The notes under the pieces are model-generated. The model was not told the DNA's origin and did no database searches. It was given only the letters and a program-made list of their open reading frames with translations. Below are positions 41,256 to 49,363 of a stretch of DNA of 64,000 nt, one piece after another; positions within the stretch are counted from its first letter, which is position 1, and every line of letters begins with the position of its first letter. Origin of the DNA: CAMLIZ01 sp040758375 (GTDB lineage: Bacteria; Pseudomonadota; Gammaproteobacteria; Burkholderiales; Burkholderiaceae_C); NCBI GenBank assembly GCA_040758375.1, contig JBFLWE010000008.1, forward strand, positions 1 to 64,000, written 5' to 3'. The position numbers and the translations under genes were made by a program.

Positions 41256-41656
41256 GCTGCACCGCCGCCGTCGACCACGTCGCACAACTGCTGCAGACCC
41301 TGCTGCGCGGCGGCGAGCTGCCGCGCCCACGCGGCCTCGTCACTGCCATGCTCCCTGAACAGCGTGAGCAGCACCTCGCAGCCTTCGCCATGCGGCAGCG
41401 CGCGCAACGCCACCAGGCGCGCATGGTCCTCGTCCTCCAGCAGCCAGTGGTCGGCCACACCGAAGGCGTTGCGCTCCGAAAACCTCACCTTGGCCCAGCC
41501 GCCCCGAGGGCGGCGCACGCTCCATTCGCCGCCCCGATGCCGCAGCGACGGACCTATCCACGAGGCCCAGCGCGCATAGTGGCGCGGCTCCGCCAGGAAG
41601 CCGCACACTTCGCGCCAGGGCCTCGCAATGCTGATCTGCATGGTGCACGCCTGCAT
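41105..41656 (-). CDS. SRPBCC/START-like domain protein
   Basis: 183 residues. The N-terminal SRPBCC (polyketide cyclase-like) fold spans about 1-130: MQISIARPWREVCGFLAEPRHYARWASWIGPSL at the start (key W and P residues) and ADHWLLEDEDHARLVALRAL. The last about 50 residues are Ala/Pro/Arg-rich and lie antisense to the 70-residue gene, so they may be junk tail. ATG at 41656 and 41641 are both possible. Ligand unknown. Confidence 0.75.
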   Translation of the reverse strand: MQACTMQISIARPWREVCGFLAEPRHYARWASWIGPSLRHRGGEWSVRRPRGGWAKVRFSERNAFGVADHWLLEDEDHARLVALRALPHGEGCEVLLTLFREHGSDEAAWARQLAAAQQGLQQLCDVVDGGGAAQRADDDAAPPAGPSPGRPAMVAARSRARIALTAASQRPSAQRPCMPASS

Positions 41657-41673
41657 GCCGCCCTCTGCTTGTT

Positions 41674-42576
41674 TCAGCCGCAGGCCGGTCCGCTCTGGGC
41701 CATCATGGCCCGCAGCCGCTGCTCGATCTGCTCGTTCGTCAAGTCTTCCTGGTGGGTGGAGACAAACCACTGGTGGCCGAACGGGTCGGTGATCGTGCCG
41801 CTGCGGTCGCCCCAGAACTGGTCGGCCACGGGCATGCCCACCTTGGCCCCGGCCGCCACCGCGCGCGCCACCGTGGCGTCGGCATCGGGCACGTACAGCA
41901 CCGCATGGGTGGCCGAGCCGCCCAGCGCGAGCGGGCCCAAGGCACCGCGTTCGGGCCGCTCCTCGGTGAGCATGAAGCGCGCAGGGCCCACCTTCAGCTC
42001 GGCATGGAGCACGCCGTCGGGCGCGTCGAGGCGGCCGCTGACCTGCGCGTCGAACACCCGCTGGTAGAACGCGATCGCATCGGCCGCGCCCTTGACCACC
42101 AGGTACGGAATGGCGCCTTCGGCCGGCGGCACCGGGTTGGCCTTGCCCTGCGCCTGCTGGCGCCCGATCTCGGCGCGCAGGCGGTCTTCCTGCGCGCGCA
42201 GCTCGGGCGTGAACTCCTCGCCGAAGTCGTCCGCCTCGAACACCGGGCGGATCTCGATCTCGCTGTCGCCCGGCATCGGGTTGGGACAGCGCTCGACCCA
42301 TTCCACCGCCTCCTGCATCGACTTCACGTTCCACATCCAGAAGCCGGCGACCAGCTCCTTGGTCTCGGTGAACGGGCCGTCGATCACCGTGCGGTTCCTG
42401 CCCTCGAAGCGGACGCGCACGCCCTTGCGGCTGGGGTGCAGGCCTTCGCCGGCCTGCATGATGCCGGCCTTCACCAGCTCCTCGTTGAAACGGCCCATCT
42501 CGGCCAGCAGTTGCTCGCTGGGCATCACGCCGGCTTCGCTGTCGGCCGTGGCCTTGACCATCACCATCACTCGCAT
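41674..42576 (-). CDS. YCII-VOC fusion protein
   Basis: 300 residues with two domains. An N-terminal YCII/DGPF domain (about 1-120) contains GRNRTVIDGPFTETKELVAGFW. A C-terminal VOC/PhnB-like domain (about 160-290) contains GAIPYLVVKGAADAIAFYQRVF and FGHQWFVSTHQED. AGGAG precedes the ATG at 42576. Such fusions recur with sigma factors of the ECF41 kind, but none is next to this one. Function unknown. Confidence 0.85.
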   Translation of the reverse strand: MRVMVMVKATADSEAGVMPSEQLLAEMGRFNEELVKAGIMQAGEGLHPSRKGVRVRFEGRNRTVIDGPFTETKELVAGFWMWNVKSMQEAVEWVERCPNPMPGDSEIEIRPVFEADDFGEEFTPELRAQEDRLRAEIGRQQAQGKANPVPPAEGAIPYLVVKGAADAIAFYQRVFDAQVSGRLDAPDGVLHAELKVGPARFMLTEERPERGALGPLALGGSATHAVLYVPDADATVARAVAAGAKVGMPVADQFWGDRSGTITDPFGHQWFVSTHQEDLTNEQIEQRLRAMMAQSGPACG

Positions 42577-42722
42577 GTCGGTCTCCTTGGGTTGAGAAGT
42601 GGAACCTTCGGTTGCTCCACCCCTACGACGATCCGGCCGGCCCGCGTTCGACATGACGGTGCGACTTTTTTTGTAACCGCCGGGGCGGCGGCCCACCGCT
42701 GGCCGCCCACCCGATGTCGTGG

Positions 42723-44888
42723 CTACTTCAGCTCGTACCCCGGCATTCCCATCTGCCACAGCGCGAATGCATAGATGTCGGCCACCTCGTCGAAGATCTG
42801 CGACTTGGTGTTGCCGATGCCGTGGCCGGCTTCGTAGTTCAGCCGCATCAGCACCGGCTTGCCCGAACTGGTGGCGGCCATCAGCCGCGCCGCGGTCTTG
42901 GTGCTCATCCAGGGTTCCACGCGCGGGTCGTTGGCGCCATGCACCAGCAGCACGGCGGGGTAGGCCGTGCCCTGCTTCACGTGGTGGTAGGTGCTCATTT
43001 CCAGCAGCGCGCGGAAGCCGGCTTCGTTGGCGCGCGTGCCGAACTCGGGGATGTTGGGCACGCCGTTGGGCGTGGTCTCAGCGCGCACGGCGTCGAGCAA
43101 GCCCACCGAAGGCACCACCACGCCGAACAAGTCGGGCCGCTCGGTCATCGCACGGCCCACGAGGATGCCGCCGGCGCTGCCGCCCCAGATGCCCAGTCGC
43201 TTCGGCGAGGTCCATTTCTGCGCCACCAGGTACTCGGCGCAGGCGATGAAGTCCTTCCAGGTGTTGGGCTTGGTGGTCTGGCGCCCCGCTTCGTGCCAGG
43301 CGCGGCCGAACACGCCGCTGCCGCGCGGGTTGGCCACGGCGAACACGCCGCCGGCGTCCATCCACGCCAGGCGGTTGTAGCTGAACCACGGCTCCTCGGT
43401 GATGCCGTAGGAGGCGTAGCCGTACAGCAGCGTCGGATTGTTGCCGTCGAGCTTGATGCCGCGCTTGTGGATGATGGACATCGGCACCATGGCGCCGTCG
43501 TGGCTCTTGACCATCACTTCCTCGGCCACCACGTCGTCGGGCGCGTCATACGGCCCGGCAGGCTGCAGCCCGGTGTTGCGCACCACGCCGCCCGGCGCCA
43601 CCGCATAGATCTGGCGCGCGCGGGTCCAGCCCTGCAGGTCGAGCAGCACGCCCGGCAGTTCGGGCCGCACGCCGGCGAAGCTGAAGTTGCCCTGCACCGG
43701 CAGCTTCACTTCCTGCGGCTTGGCGCCCGGCGCATAGGCCAGCTTCATCAGGCGCTTGACGTTGCCGTCGCGCAGCGCCACGTACAGGCCGTCGGCTGCC
43801 GCGCCGATGGAGGTGAGCACCTTGTCGCTCTCAGGCATCAGCACTTCGGCCTTGGCCGGCGAGAAACCCTGCAGCGGGCCGCCCAGCAGCTTGTAGCGCG
43901 GCGCATCGCGGAAGCTCAGCATGAAGACCTGGTCGTCCTTGAGCTGCAGCGCGGTGATGCGGTCCTCGCGCGCGGCCAGCGGCTGCCACCCGGGCTTGCC
44001 GGCGCGCACCGCGGCCAGCGTGCTGTGCCAGGCGCTGAAGTCGGGCGACACGCCGTCCACCACGTAAAGGATCACGCGGCCGTCGGGTTGCACGTCCAGG
44101 TAAGGGAACTCGGTGGCCGGTATGCCCAGCGCCTCGCCGGCCTGCAGCACGGTGCGCAGGTCCTTCTCGGCCTGGCCGGGCTTGAGCGCCACCACGCTGC
44201 TGCGCTGGTACTTGTCGGTGGCCGGCATGCCGGGCTTGAGCTCCTGCAGGCGGTTGAAGAAGAGCTCGCCGTCGGGCGACCAGCTCTGCGCGCCGAACTG
44301 CGCGCGCGTGATCTCCGGACCCACCTGCTTGCCGCTGCGCGTGTCGATGATGCGGATCGCGGCATCTTCCGACCCGGCGGCCGAGACACCCAGCGCCACC
44401 CAGCGCCCGTCGGGCGAGGGTGTGAAGTAGTTGATCGCGTGCGGCTTGCCGGTGGCCCGCTTCAGGGTCTCGGGGTCGAACAGCAGCTTCTCCTTGCCGG
44501 CCAGGCCCTTGCGCATGTAGAGCTTGAACTGGTCGTCCTTGACGCCGCGGCGCTCGTAGAAGTAGAGGTCGCCGCGCACGCGGTCCACGGCGGTCACGCG
44601 CGCCGGCGCGCTGGCGTCCAGGCGCTCCAGCTTGGCGCGCAGCGCGTCGCGGCCGCCGATGCGCTGCAGCAGCGCGTGCGCATGGTCGCTGTGCGCCTTC
44701 ATCCAGGCCGCCACCTCGGGCGCCTTGGTGTCCTCGAAATAGCGGTAGGGATCGTCGACCTTGGTGCCGAAAAAGGTTTCCGGCACGTCGCGCACCGGCG
44801 CCACCGGCGGCGCATCCGCCGCCCAGGCCAGGGAGGAGGCCAGCAGCGCCAGGGTGGTGGCTGCGCGGCGCAGGGAACAGGGCTTCAT
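42723..44888 (-). CDS. Exported prolyl oligopeptidase-family serine peptidase
   Basis: 721-residue S9A peptidase with a signal peptide (LRRAATTLALLASSLAWA). An N-terminal beta-propeller (about 80-430) precedes an alpha/beta-hydrolase domain with the nucleophile in GGSAGG, the Asp in HGANDPRVEP and the His in EAGHGIGN. It cleaves proline-containing oligopeptides; here it would act in the periplasm. ATG at 44888 gives the clean signal peptide. Monocistronic by spacing. Confidence 0.95.
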   Translation of the reverse strand: MKPCSLRRAATTLALLASSLAWAADAPPVAPVRDVPETFFGTKVDDPYRYFEDTKAPEVAAWMKAHSDHAHALLQRIGGRDALRAKLERLDASAPARVTAVDRVRGDLYFYERRGVKDDQFKLYMRKGLAGKEKLLFDPETLKRATGKPHAINYFTPSPDGRWVALGVSAAGSEDAAIRIIDTRSGKQVGPEITRAQFGAQSWSPDGELFFNRLQELKPGMPATDKYQRSSVVALKPGQAEKDLRTVLQAGEALGIPATEFPYLDVQPDGRVILYVVDGVSPDFSAWHSTLAAVRAGKPGWQPLAAREDRITALQLKDDQVFMLSFRDAPRYKLLGGPLQGFSPAKAEVLMPESDKVLTSIGAAADGLYVALRDGNVKRLMKLAYAPGAKPQEVKLPVQGNFSFAGVRPELPGVLLDLQGWTRARQIYAVAPGGVVRNTGLQPAGPYDAPDDVVAEEVMVKSHDGAMVPMSIIHKRGIKLDGNNPTLLYGYASYGITEEPWFSYNRLAWMDAGGVFAVANPRGSGVFGRAWHEAGRQTTKPNTWKDFIACAEYLVAQKWTSPKRLGIWGGSAGGILVGRAMTERPDLFGVVVPSVGLLDAVRAETTPNGVPNIPEFGTRANEAGFRALLEMSTYHHVKQGTAYPAVLLVHGANDPRVEPWMSTKTAARLMAATSSGKPVLMRLNYEAGHGIGNTKSQIFDEVADIYAFALWQMGMPGYELK

Positions 44889-45037
44889 CGGTCCGGTCCT
44901 CGTCGTGGTTGAACCGCAGATGCTAGCCGCCCGCCCGGGGCGCGACGCAAGCCCCATGCGACAGGCTGCGGTCGGCTGCGACGGGCAGCGGCCGGGCAGG
45001 CGCTATCCTGCGACTCGCCACTCCTGCAGTACCCCGC

Positions 45038-46135
45038 ATGCCCCGTTTCCCGACCGCACTGGCCCTGGCCCTGCTGCTGGCCGGCTGCGCCATCGAAGAG
45101 CGCACCCGCGCGCCCGAGCGGCGCCCGGCCGAGGTGCGCGCCCAGATCGTGTCGCTCCTGCCGGCCAGCGTGCCCGACCGCGCCGGCTGGGCGGTGGACC
45201 TGTACGCCGCGTTTTCCGCACTGGGGCTGGAGCCCAGTGCGCAGAACCTGTGCGCGGTGCTGGCGGTGACCGAGCAGGAGTCCACCTACCGTGCCGACCC
45301 GCCGGTGGCCAACCTGCCGAAGATCGCATGGGGCGAGATCGAGCGCCGCGCCGAGCGCATCGGCGTGCCGATGCTGCTGGTGCGCGGCGCACTGCAGCTG
45401 TCGTCGCCGGACGGCCGCAGTTACAGCGAGCGCCTGGACACGGTGAAGACCGAGAAGCAGCTGAGCGAGATCTTCGAGGACTTCATCGGCATGGTGCCGC
45501 TGGGCGAGCGCCTGTTCGGCGGCTACAACCCGGTGCGCACGGGCGGGCCCATGCAGGTGAGCATCGCCTTTGCGCAGCAGCACGCCGAGGACAAGCCCTA
45601 CCCGTACCCGGTGCAAGGCTCGATCCGCCACGAGGTGTTCACGCGGCGTGGCGGCCTGTATTTCGGCGTCGCCCACCTGCTGGGCTACCCGGCCCCCTAC
45701 GACCGGCCGCTGTACCGCTTCGCCGACTTCAACGCCGGCCGCTACGCCAGCCGCAATGCCGCATTCCAGAACGCGGTGAGCCTGGCCTCGGGTATCCCGC
45801 TCACGCTGGACGGCGACCTGATCCGCCACGACGGCGACGACGCAGCACCCGGCCAGACCGAACGGGCGGTGCGCACGCTCGGCGCGCGCATGGACCTCGG
45901 CGAGACCGCAATCCGCCGCGCCCTGGAACAAGGCGACAGCGCCGACTTCGAGCGCAGCGCGCTCTACCGGCGGGTGTTCGAACTCGCCGAGCGGCTGGAG
46001 GGACGGCCGCTGCCGCGCGCGGTGATGCCCCGCATCCGGCTGCAAAGCCCCAAGATCACCCGCAAGCTCAGCACCGAGTGGTTCGCCACGCGGGTGGACG
46101 AGCGCTACCGGCGTTGCATGGCGCGTGCCGGCTGA
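45038..46135 (+). CDS. DUF1615-family lipoprotein
   Basis: 365 residues with a lipobox (LALALLLAGCAIEE). The mature part matches DUF1615: TEQESTYRADPPVANLPKIAWGEI, GGYNPVRTGGPMQVS and YFGVAHLLGYPAPYDRPLYRFADFNAG. These segments recall a lysozyme-like or transglycosylase-like core (the ESTY glutamate), though no activity is established. It is divergent from the prolyl oligopeptidase. Confidence 0.88.
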   Translation: MPRFPTALALALLLAGCAIEERTRAPERRPAEVRAQIVSLLPASVPDRAGWAVDLYAAFSALGLEPSAQNLCAVLAVTEQESTYRADPPVANLPKIAWGEIERRAERIGVPMLLVRGALQLSSPDGRSYSERLDTVKTEKQLSEIFEDFIGMVPLGERLFGGYNPVRTGGPMQVSIAFAQQHAEDKPYPYPVQGSIRHEVFTRRGGLYFGVAHLLGYPAPYDRPLYRFADFNAGRYASRNAAFQNAVSLASGIPLTLDGDLIRHDGDDAAPGQTERAVRTLGARMDLGETAIRRALEQGDSADFERSALYRRVFELAERLEGRPLPRAVMPRIRLQSPKITRKLSTEWFATRVDERYRRCMARAG

Positions 46136-46156
46136 AGCGGCGCCGCTGGCACAGGG

Positions 46157-46942
46157 TCAGCCGGCCACGCGTGTCACGCCGCTCATGTCGCTGTCTTGCT
46201 CCACGTCGACCGGCAGCTCGAACAGGTGGAACGGCGGCCGCTCCGGATGCATGCGTTGCAGCAGCGGCTTGGCGACGTTGTAGACCGGCACGCCATTGAC
46301 CGTGCGGCCCTGCAGGCAGCCGCGGTGCGCATGGCCGTGAAACACCGCCTGCACCGGGTAGCGCACCAGCGGGTCTTCCAGCCGGCTGCTGCCCAGGAAC
46401 GGAAAAATCTCCGCCGGCTCGCCCTGTACCGTGGACACCACCGGCGAGTAATGCAGCAAAGCGATGCGCTGCGGCGTGCGCAGCTTGGCCAGCGCGGACT
46501 CCAGCTTCATCGCCTCATGGATCGCCTCGTTGACAAAATCCTTGATCGCAGGCTCGCCCCAGGCGCCCAGCGAGCCACGGCCGAAGCCACCCGCGAAACC
46601 CTTGGCGCCGGCGATGCCCACGCCCTGCACCTCGCAGGCTTCGCCGTCGAGCACGCGTGCGCCGCCCGCCACGAGAATGCGGCGCACCTGGTCCGGCTCG
46701 CCGGATTCGTAGTCGTGATTGCCGAGCACGGCGATGACGGGCACCGACACCACGCTCAGTTCGTCGGCCAGCACCTTGGCCTCTTCGGGCAGGCCGTAGT
46801 CGGTCAGGTCGCCGCACAGCAGCAGCGCGTCCGCCGCCTCGGAGGCCTGCGCAAAAAAGCCGCGCAGGCTGCCGGCCATTTCTTTCGTGCAATGGAGGTC
46901 GCCGACGGCGGCGATGCGGACGGTCTTTCGTTCGGCAGACAT
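46157..46942 (-). CDS. Metallophosphoesterase
   Basis: 261-residue calcineurin-like phosphoesterase with the metal motifs GDLHCTKE (D-x-H), LLCGDLTDYG (GD), LGNHDYESG (GNHD), LLHYSP and VFHGHAHRG (GHxH). A two-metal phosphatase or phosphodiesterase; substrate unknown. GAGGAG precedes the ATG at 46942. It is divergent (109-base gap) from a nucleotidyltransferase-like gene, which may be its functional counterpart. Confidence 0.9.
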   Translation of the reverse strand: MSAERKTVRIAAVGDLHCTKEMAGSLRGFFAQASEAADALLLCGDLTDYGLPEEAKVLADELSVVSVPVIAVLGNHDYESGEPDQVRRILVAGGARVLDGEACEVQGVGIAGAKGFAGGFGRGSLGAWGEPAIKDFVNEAIHEAMKLESALAKLRTPQRIALLHYSPVVSTVQGEPAEIFPFLGSSRLEDPLVRYPVQAVFHGHAHRGCLQGRTVNGVPVYNVAKPLLQRMHPERPPFHLFELPVDVEQDSDMSGVTRVAG

Positions 46943-47051
46943 GCGGGCTCCTCGTCTTTCGGCGGATCCCATGCTGCCTGCAAAAGAAGCGCCTACCCCG
47001 GTGGCACGCCCGTTGCACAGCAAGCCTCACCCGCATTCGCTGGAGCCCGCG

Positions 47052-47897
47052 ATGTCAGCACTGCCCGACACGACCGAGCTGCTGGACCAGATCGACGCCG
47101 AGACCTCGACCTTCTACCGCCACGTGCTGCAGACCTTGAGCGACGATGGTGTGCCGTTTCTCGTGGGAGGTGCATTCGCGCTCGCCTGCTTCACGGAGAT
47201 CCGGCGCCACACCAAGGACCTGGACCTGTTCATCCGGCGCGAGGACTTCGAGCGCGTGTCCCAGGCACTGGGCCGCGCCGGCTACCTCACCGAGCTGACC
47301 TATCCGCACTGGCTGGGCAAGGTGCATGCGGGCGACGCCTTCGTGGACCTGATCTTCGGCTCCGGCAACGGCGCCGCCCCGGTGGACGAGGCCTGGTTCC
47401 AGCATGCCACCGAGGCCACGGTGCTCGGCATCGCGGTGAAGGTGTCGCCGCCGGAGGAAAGCATCTGGTCCAAGGCCTTCATCATGGAGCGCGAACGCTA
47501 CGACGGCGCCGACGTCGCCCACCTGATCCACGAGTGCGCCGGCTGCATGGACTGGCAGCGGCTGCTGGCGCGCTTCGGCCCGCACTGGCGCGTGCTGCTC
47601 AGCCACCTGGTGCTGTTCGGCTTCGTGTACCCCGCCGAGCGCACCCGCATCCCGGCATGGCTGATGGACGAGCTGATCTCCAGGCTGCGGCACGAGACGC
47701 ATGCGCCCGCGCCGCGCACCGACCTGTGCGGCGGCACGCTGCTGTCGCGCGAGCAGTACCTGATCGACGTGGAGCAGCAGGGCTACCGCGACGCGCGGGT
47801 CACCCCGGAAGGCAACATGACGCCCGAGGATGTGGCGTACTGGACCAGCGCCATCCCCGGGCGGCAGCAGGAGCAAACGGCTCCCGAGGAGCCGTGA
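47052..47897 (+). CDS. Nucleotidyltransferase-fold protein
   Basis: 281 residues. The core nucleotidyltransferase motif is FLVGGAFALACF ... TKDLDLFIRREDF (GG with DxD), followed by AFVDLIFGSG, which supplies a third acidic residue. The C-terminal half is helical (LIHECAGCMDWQRLLARFGPHWRVL). Its substrate is unknown; members include tRNA-, antibiotic- and protein-modifying enzymes and MNT-type antitoxins. TGGAG precedes the ATG at 47052. It is divergent from the phosphoesterase. Confidence 0.82.
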   Translation: MSALPDTTELLDQIDAETSTFYRHVLQTLSDDGVPFLVGGAFALACFTEIRRHTKDLDLFIRREDFERVSQALGRAGYLTELTYPHWLGKVHAGDAFVDLIFGSGNGAAPVDEAWFQHATEATVLGIAVKVSPPEESIWSKAFIMERERYDGADVAHLIHECAGCMDWQRLLARFGPHWRVLLSHLVLFGFVYPAERTRIPAWLMDELISRLRHETHAPAPRTDLCGGTLLSREQYLIDVEQQGYRDARVTPEGNMTPEDVAYWTSAIPGRQQEQTAPEEP

Positions 47898-47907
47898 GAC
47901 CGGGCTT

Positions 47908-48147
47908 TCAGCCGGCGTGGCGGTCGGCCGCGGCGTACAGGTCGGCGGCCATGCCCGGCATGGTGTCTTCCAGCTCGCGCGCATACGCGCGCACTTCGGC
48001 GGCCTCGCGGGCACGCTGGCGGGCCGCGCGTTCGGCGCGCATGGCGCGCGCGAGAGCTTGAACAGCGCTGATGGCGCGTCCCACCCACACCGCGCCGCGC
48101 GGCGCGGTAACGCCAACGGGGACTTGGACGGTGACATGGGTACTCAT
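47908..48147 (-). CDS. Small protein of unknown function
   Basis: 79 residues: a Val-rich N-terminus (STHVTVQVPVGVTAPRGAVWVGRAI) and a long charged helix (ARAMRAERAARQRAREAAEVRAYARELED). AAGGA precedes the ATG. It converges with the nucleotidyltransferase gene and has an A/T-rich promoter region upstream with a 12-base palindrome. No family is recognised with confidence. Confidence 0.7.
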   Translation of the reverse strand: MSTHVTVQVPVGVTAPRGAVWVGRAISAVQALARAMRAERAARQRAREAAEVRAYARELEDTMPGMAADLYAAADRHAG

Positions 48148-48181
48148 GATGATTTCCTTTCGTGGGTTGGCCCCGTGGTTC

Positions 48182-48193
48182 AGGGTTAACCCT
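48182..48193. promoter_or_regulatory. 12-base palindrome in a divergent promoter
   Basis: AGGGTTAACCCT is a perfect palindrome, followed by TATATTAG and a further half-site AACCCTTA at 48205-48212. It lies between the small minus-strand gene and the DUF3016 gene, 35 bases before the former's ATG. A candidate operator or promoter element. Confidence 0.5.
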
Positions 48194-48323
48194 ATATTAG
48201 TGGAAACCCTTAATGCACACCAGAGGGAGGCCTCTCGAAAACCCATGCCGCGTTTGCGCTGGCGCAGGCCTGCTTTCATGACGGGCGCAGAATGGGACGA
48301 TCTTGCTGACTGAGGAGCGCGAG

Positions 48324-48827
48324 ATGAAGCTGCAACATCTGGCAGGGGCCGCGTGCGTGCTGGGGCTGGCGGCGGCCCCGGCCTGCGCGGCCGCGGTGGA
48401 GGTGAAATTCACGGATGCCGAGCGCTATGCCGACGCCGGCAACACCCGATGGGACGAGCGCGCCAACCTCGAAGTGCTGGCCCGGCACTTCAAGGCCATG
48501 GGCGGGCGCTATCTGCCGAAGGACCAGACGCTGAGCATCGAGGTGCTCGACGTCGACCTTGCCGGCGAGAGCTGGCCCTCGCGCCGGGGCTACAACATCC
48601 GCGTCGTGAGAGGCATGGCCGACTGGCCGCGCATCACGTTGCGCTACACGCTGCAAGGCCCCGGCGGCGAAATGCTGCGGCAGGGCGAGGAACGCATTTC
48701 CGATCCCGGGTACACCGGCCGGTCCGTGACCTTCGGCGACAGCGACGCACTGCGTTACGAGAAGCGCATGCTGGACGAGTGGTTCCGCAAGAACTTCACC
48801 CGAAACCAGGCACAGGCCGGCGGCTGA
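48324..48827 (+). CDS. Exported DUF3016-family protein
   Basis: 167 residues with a signal peptide (AGAACVLGLAAAPACAA). The mature part has VEVKFTDAERYADAG, LSIEVLDVDLAGE and a DEWFRKNF end, which fits DUF3016. GAGGAG precedes the ATG at 48324. Function unknown; probably a periplasmic monomer. Confidence 0.85.
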   Translation: MKLQHLAGAACVLGLAAAPACAAAVEVKFTDAERYADAGNTRWDERANLEVLARHFKAMGGRYLPKDQTLSIEVLDVDLAGESWPSRRGYNIRVVRGMADWPRITLRYTLQGPGGEMLRQGEERISDPGYTGRSVTFGDSDALRYEKRMLDEWFRKNFTRNQAQAGG

Positions 48828-48865
48828 GCCGGCTCGGCGCAAGGGGCGGCTGCTAGCATCGCCCG

Positions 48866-49363
48866 ATGTCCCGAGAGCCGGCCCCCGCACCGATCAGCGC
48901 TGACGTTGCCCGCTTCATACAGTCGGGCCTGTCGATCATCGTGGCGGCGCGCGGAGAGCGGCTGGTGCCTTCGATCGCCCGCGCCGCGGCCTGCCGGGTG
49001 GCCGACGACCTGTGTTCGGTCACGGTGCTGCTGTTCGCCGACCAGGCCGAACGCCTCGTGGGCGACGTTGCACGCCACGGCCGCGTCGCGGTGTGCTTCA
49101 GCCGCCCGAGCACCCACGAGACGCTGCAGATCAAGGGCAGCGATGCGGTGTCGGCCCTCGCCACGCCCCAGGACGTGGCCGCCGTGCGGCGCAGCCTGGA
49201 CCTGTTTGCCGAGGACCTGGGGCCCATGGGTTGGGAGCCGGAGTTCGTGGACGCGTTGCTGTGGCGCGACCCGGCCGAGCTGCTGGCGATCCGCTTCACG
49301 CCCGAGGGCGTGTACGCGCAGACGCCGGGCCCCGATGCTGGCCGGGCGCTGAAGGCCCGATGA
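48866..49363 (+). CDS. Pyridoxamine 5'-phosphate oxidase-fold protein
   Basis: 165-residue split-barrel flavin/F420-binding-fold protein: ADVARFIQSGLSIIVAARGERLVPSIARAAACRV at the start and EPEFVDALLWRDPAELLAIRFTPEGVY at the end. It probably binds FMN or haem-like cofactors; reaction unknown. It overlaps the following PNPOx-GAF gene by 4 bases (ATGA), so the two products likely act together. Confidence 0.8.
   Translation: MSREPAPAPISADVARFIQSGLSIIVAARGERLVPSIARAAACRVADDLCSVTVLLFADQAERLVGDVARHGRVAVCFSRPSTHETLQIKGSDAVSALATPQDVAAVRRSLDLFAEDLGPMGWEPEFVDALLWRDPAELLAIRFTPEGVYAQTPGPDAGRALKAR

Noticed and set aside
42714..44912. Open frame of 732 codons on the plus strand
   Set aside because: It mirrors the prolyl oligopeptidase gene and has shadow-like composition; the minus-strand gene has a signal peptide and an intact catalytic triad.
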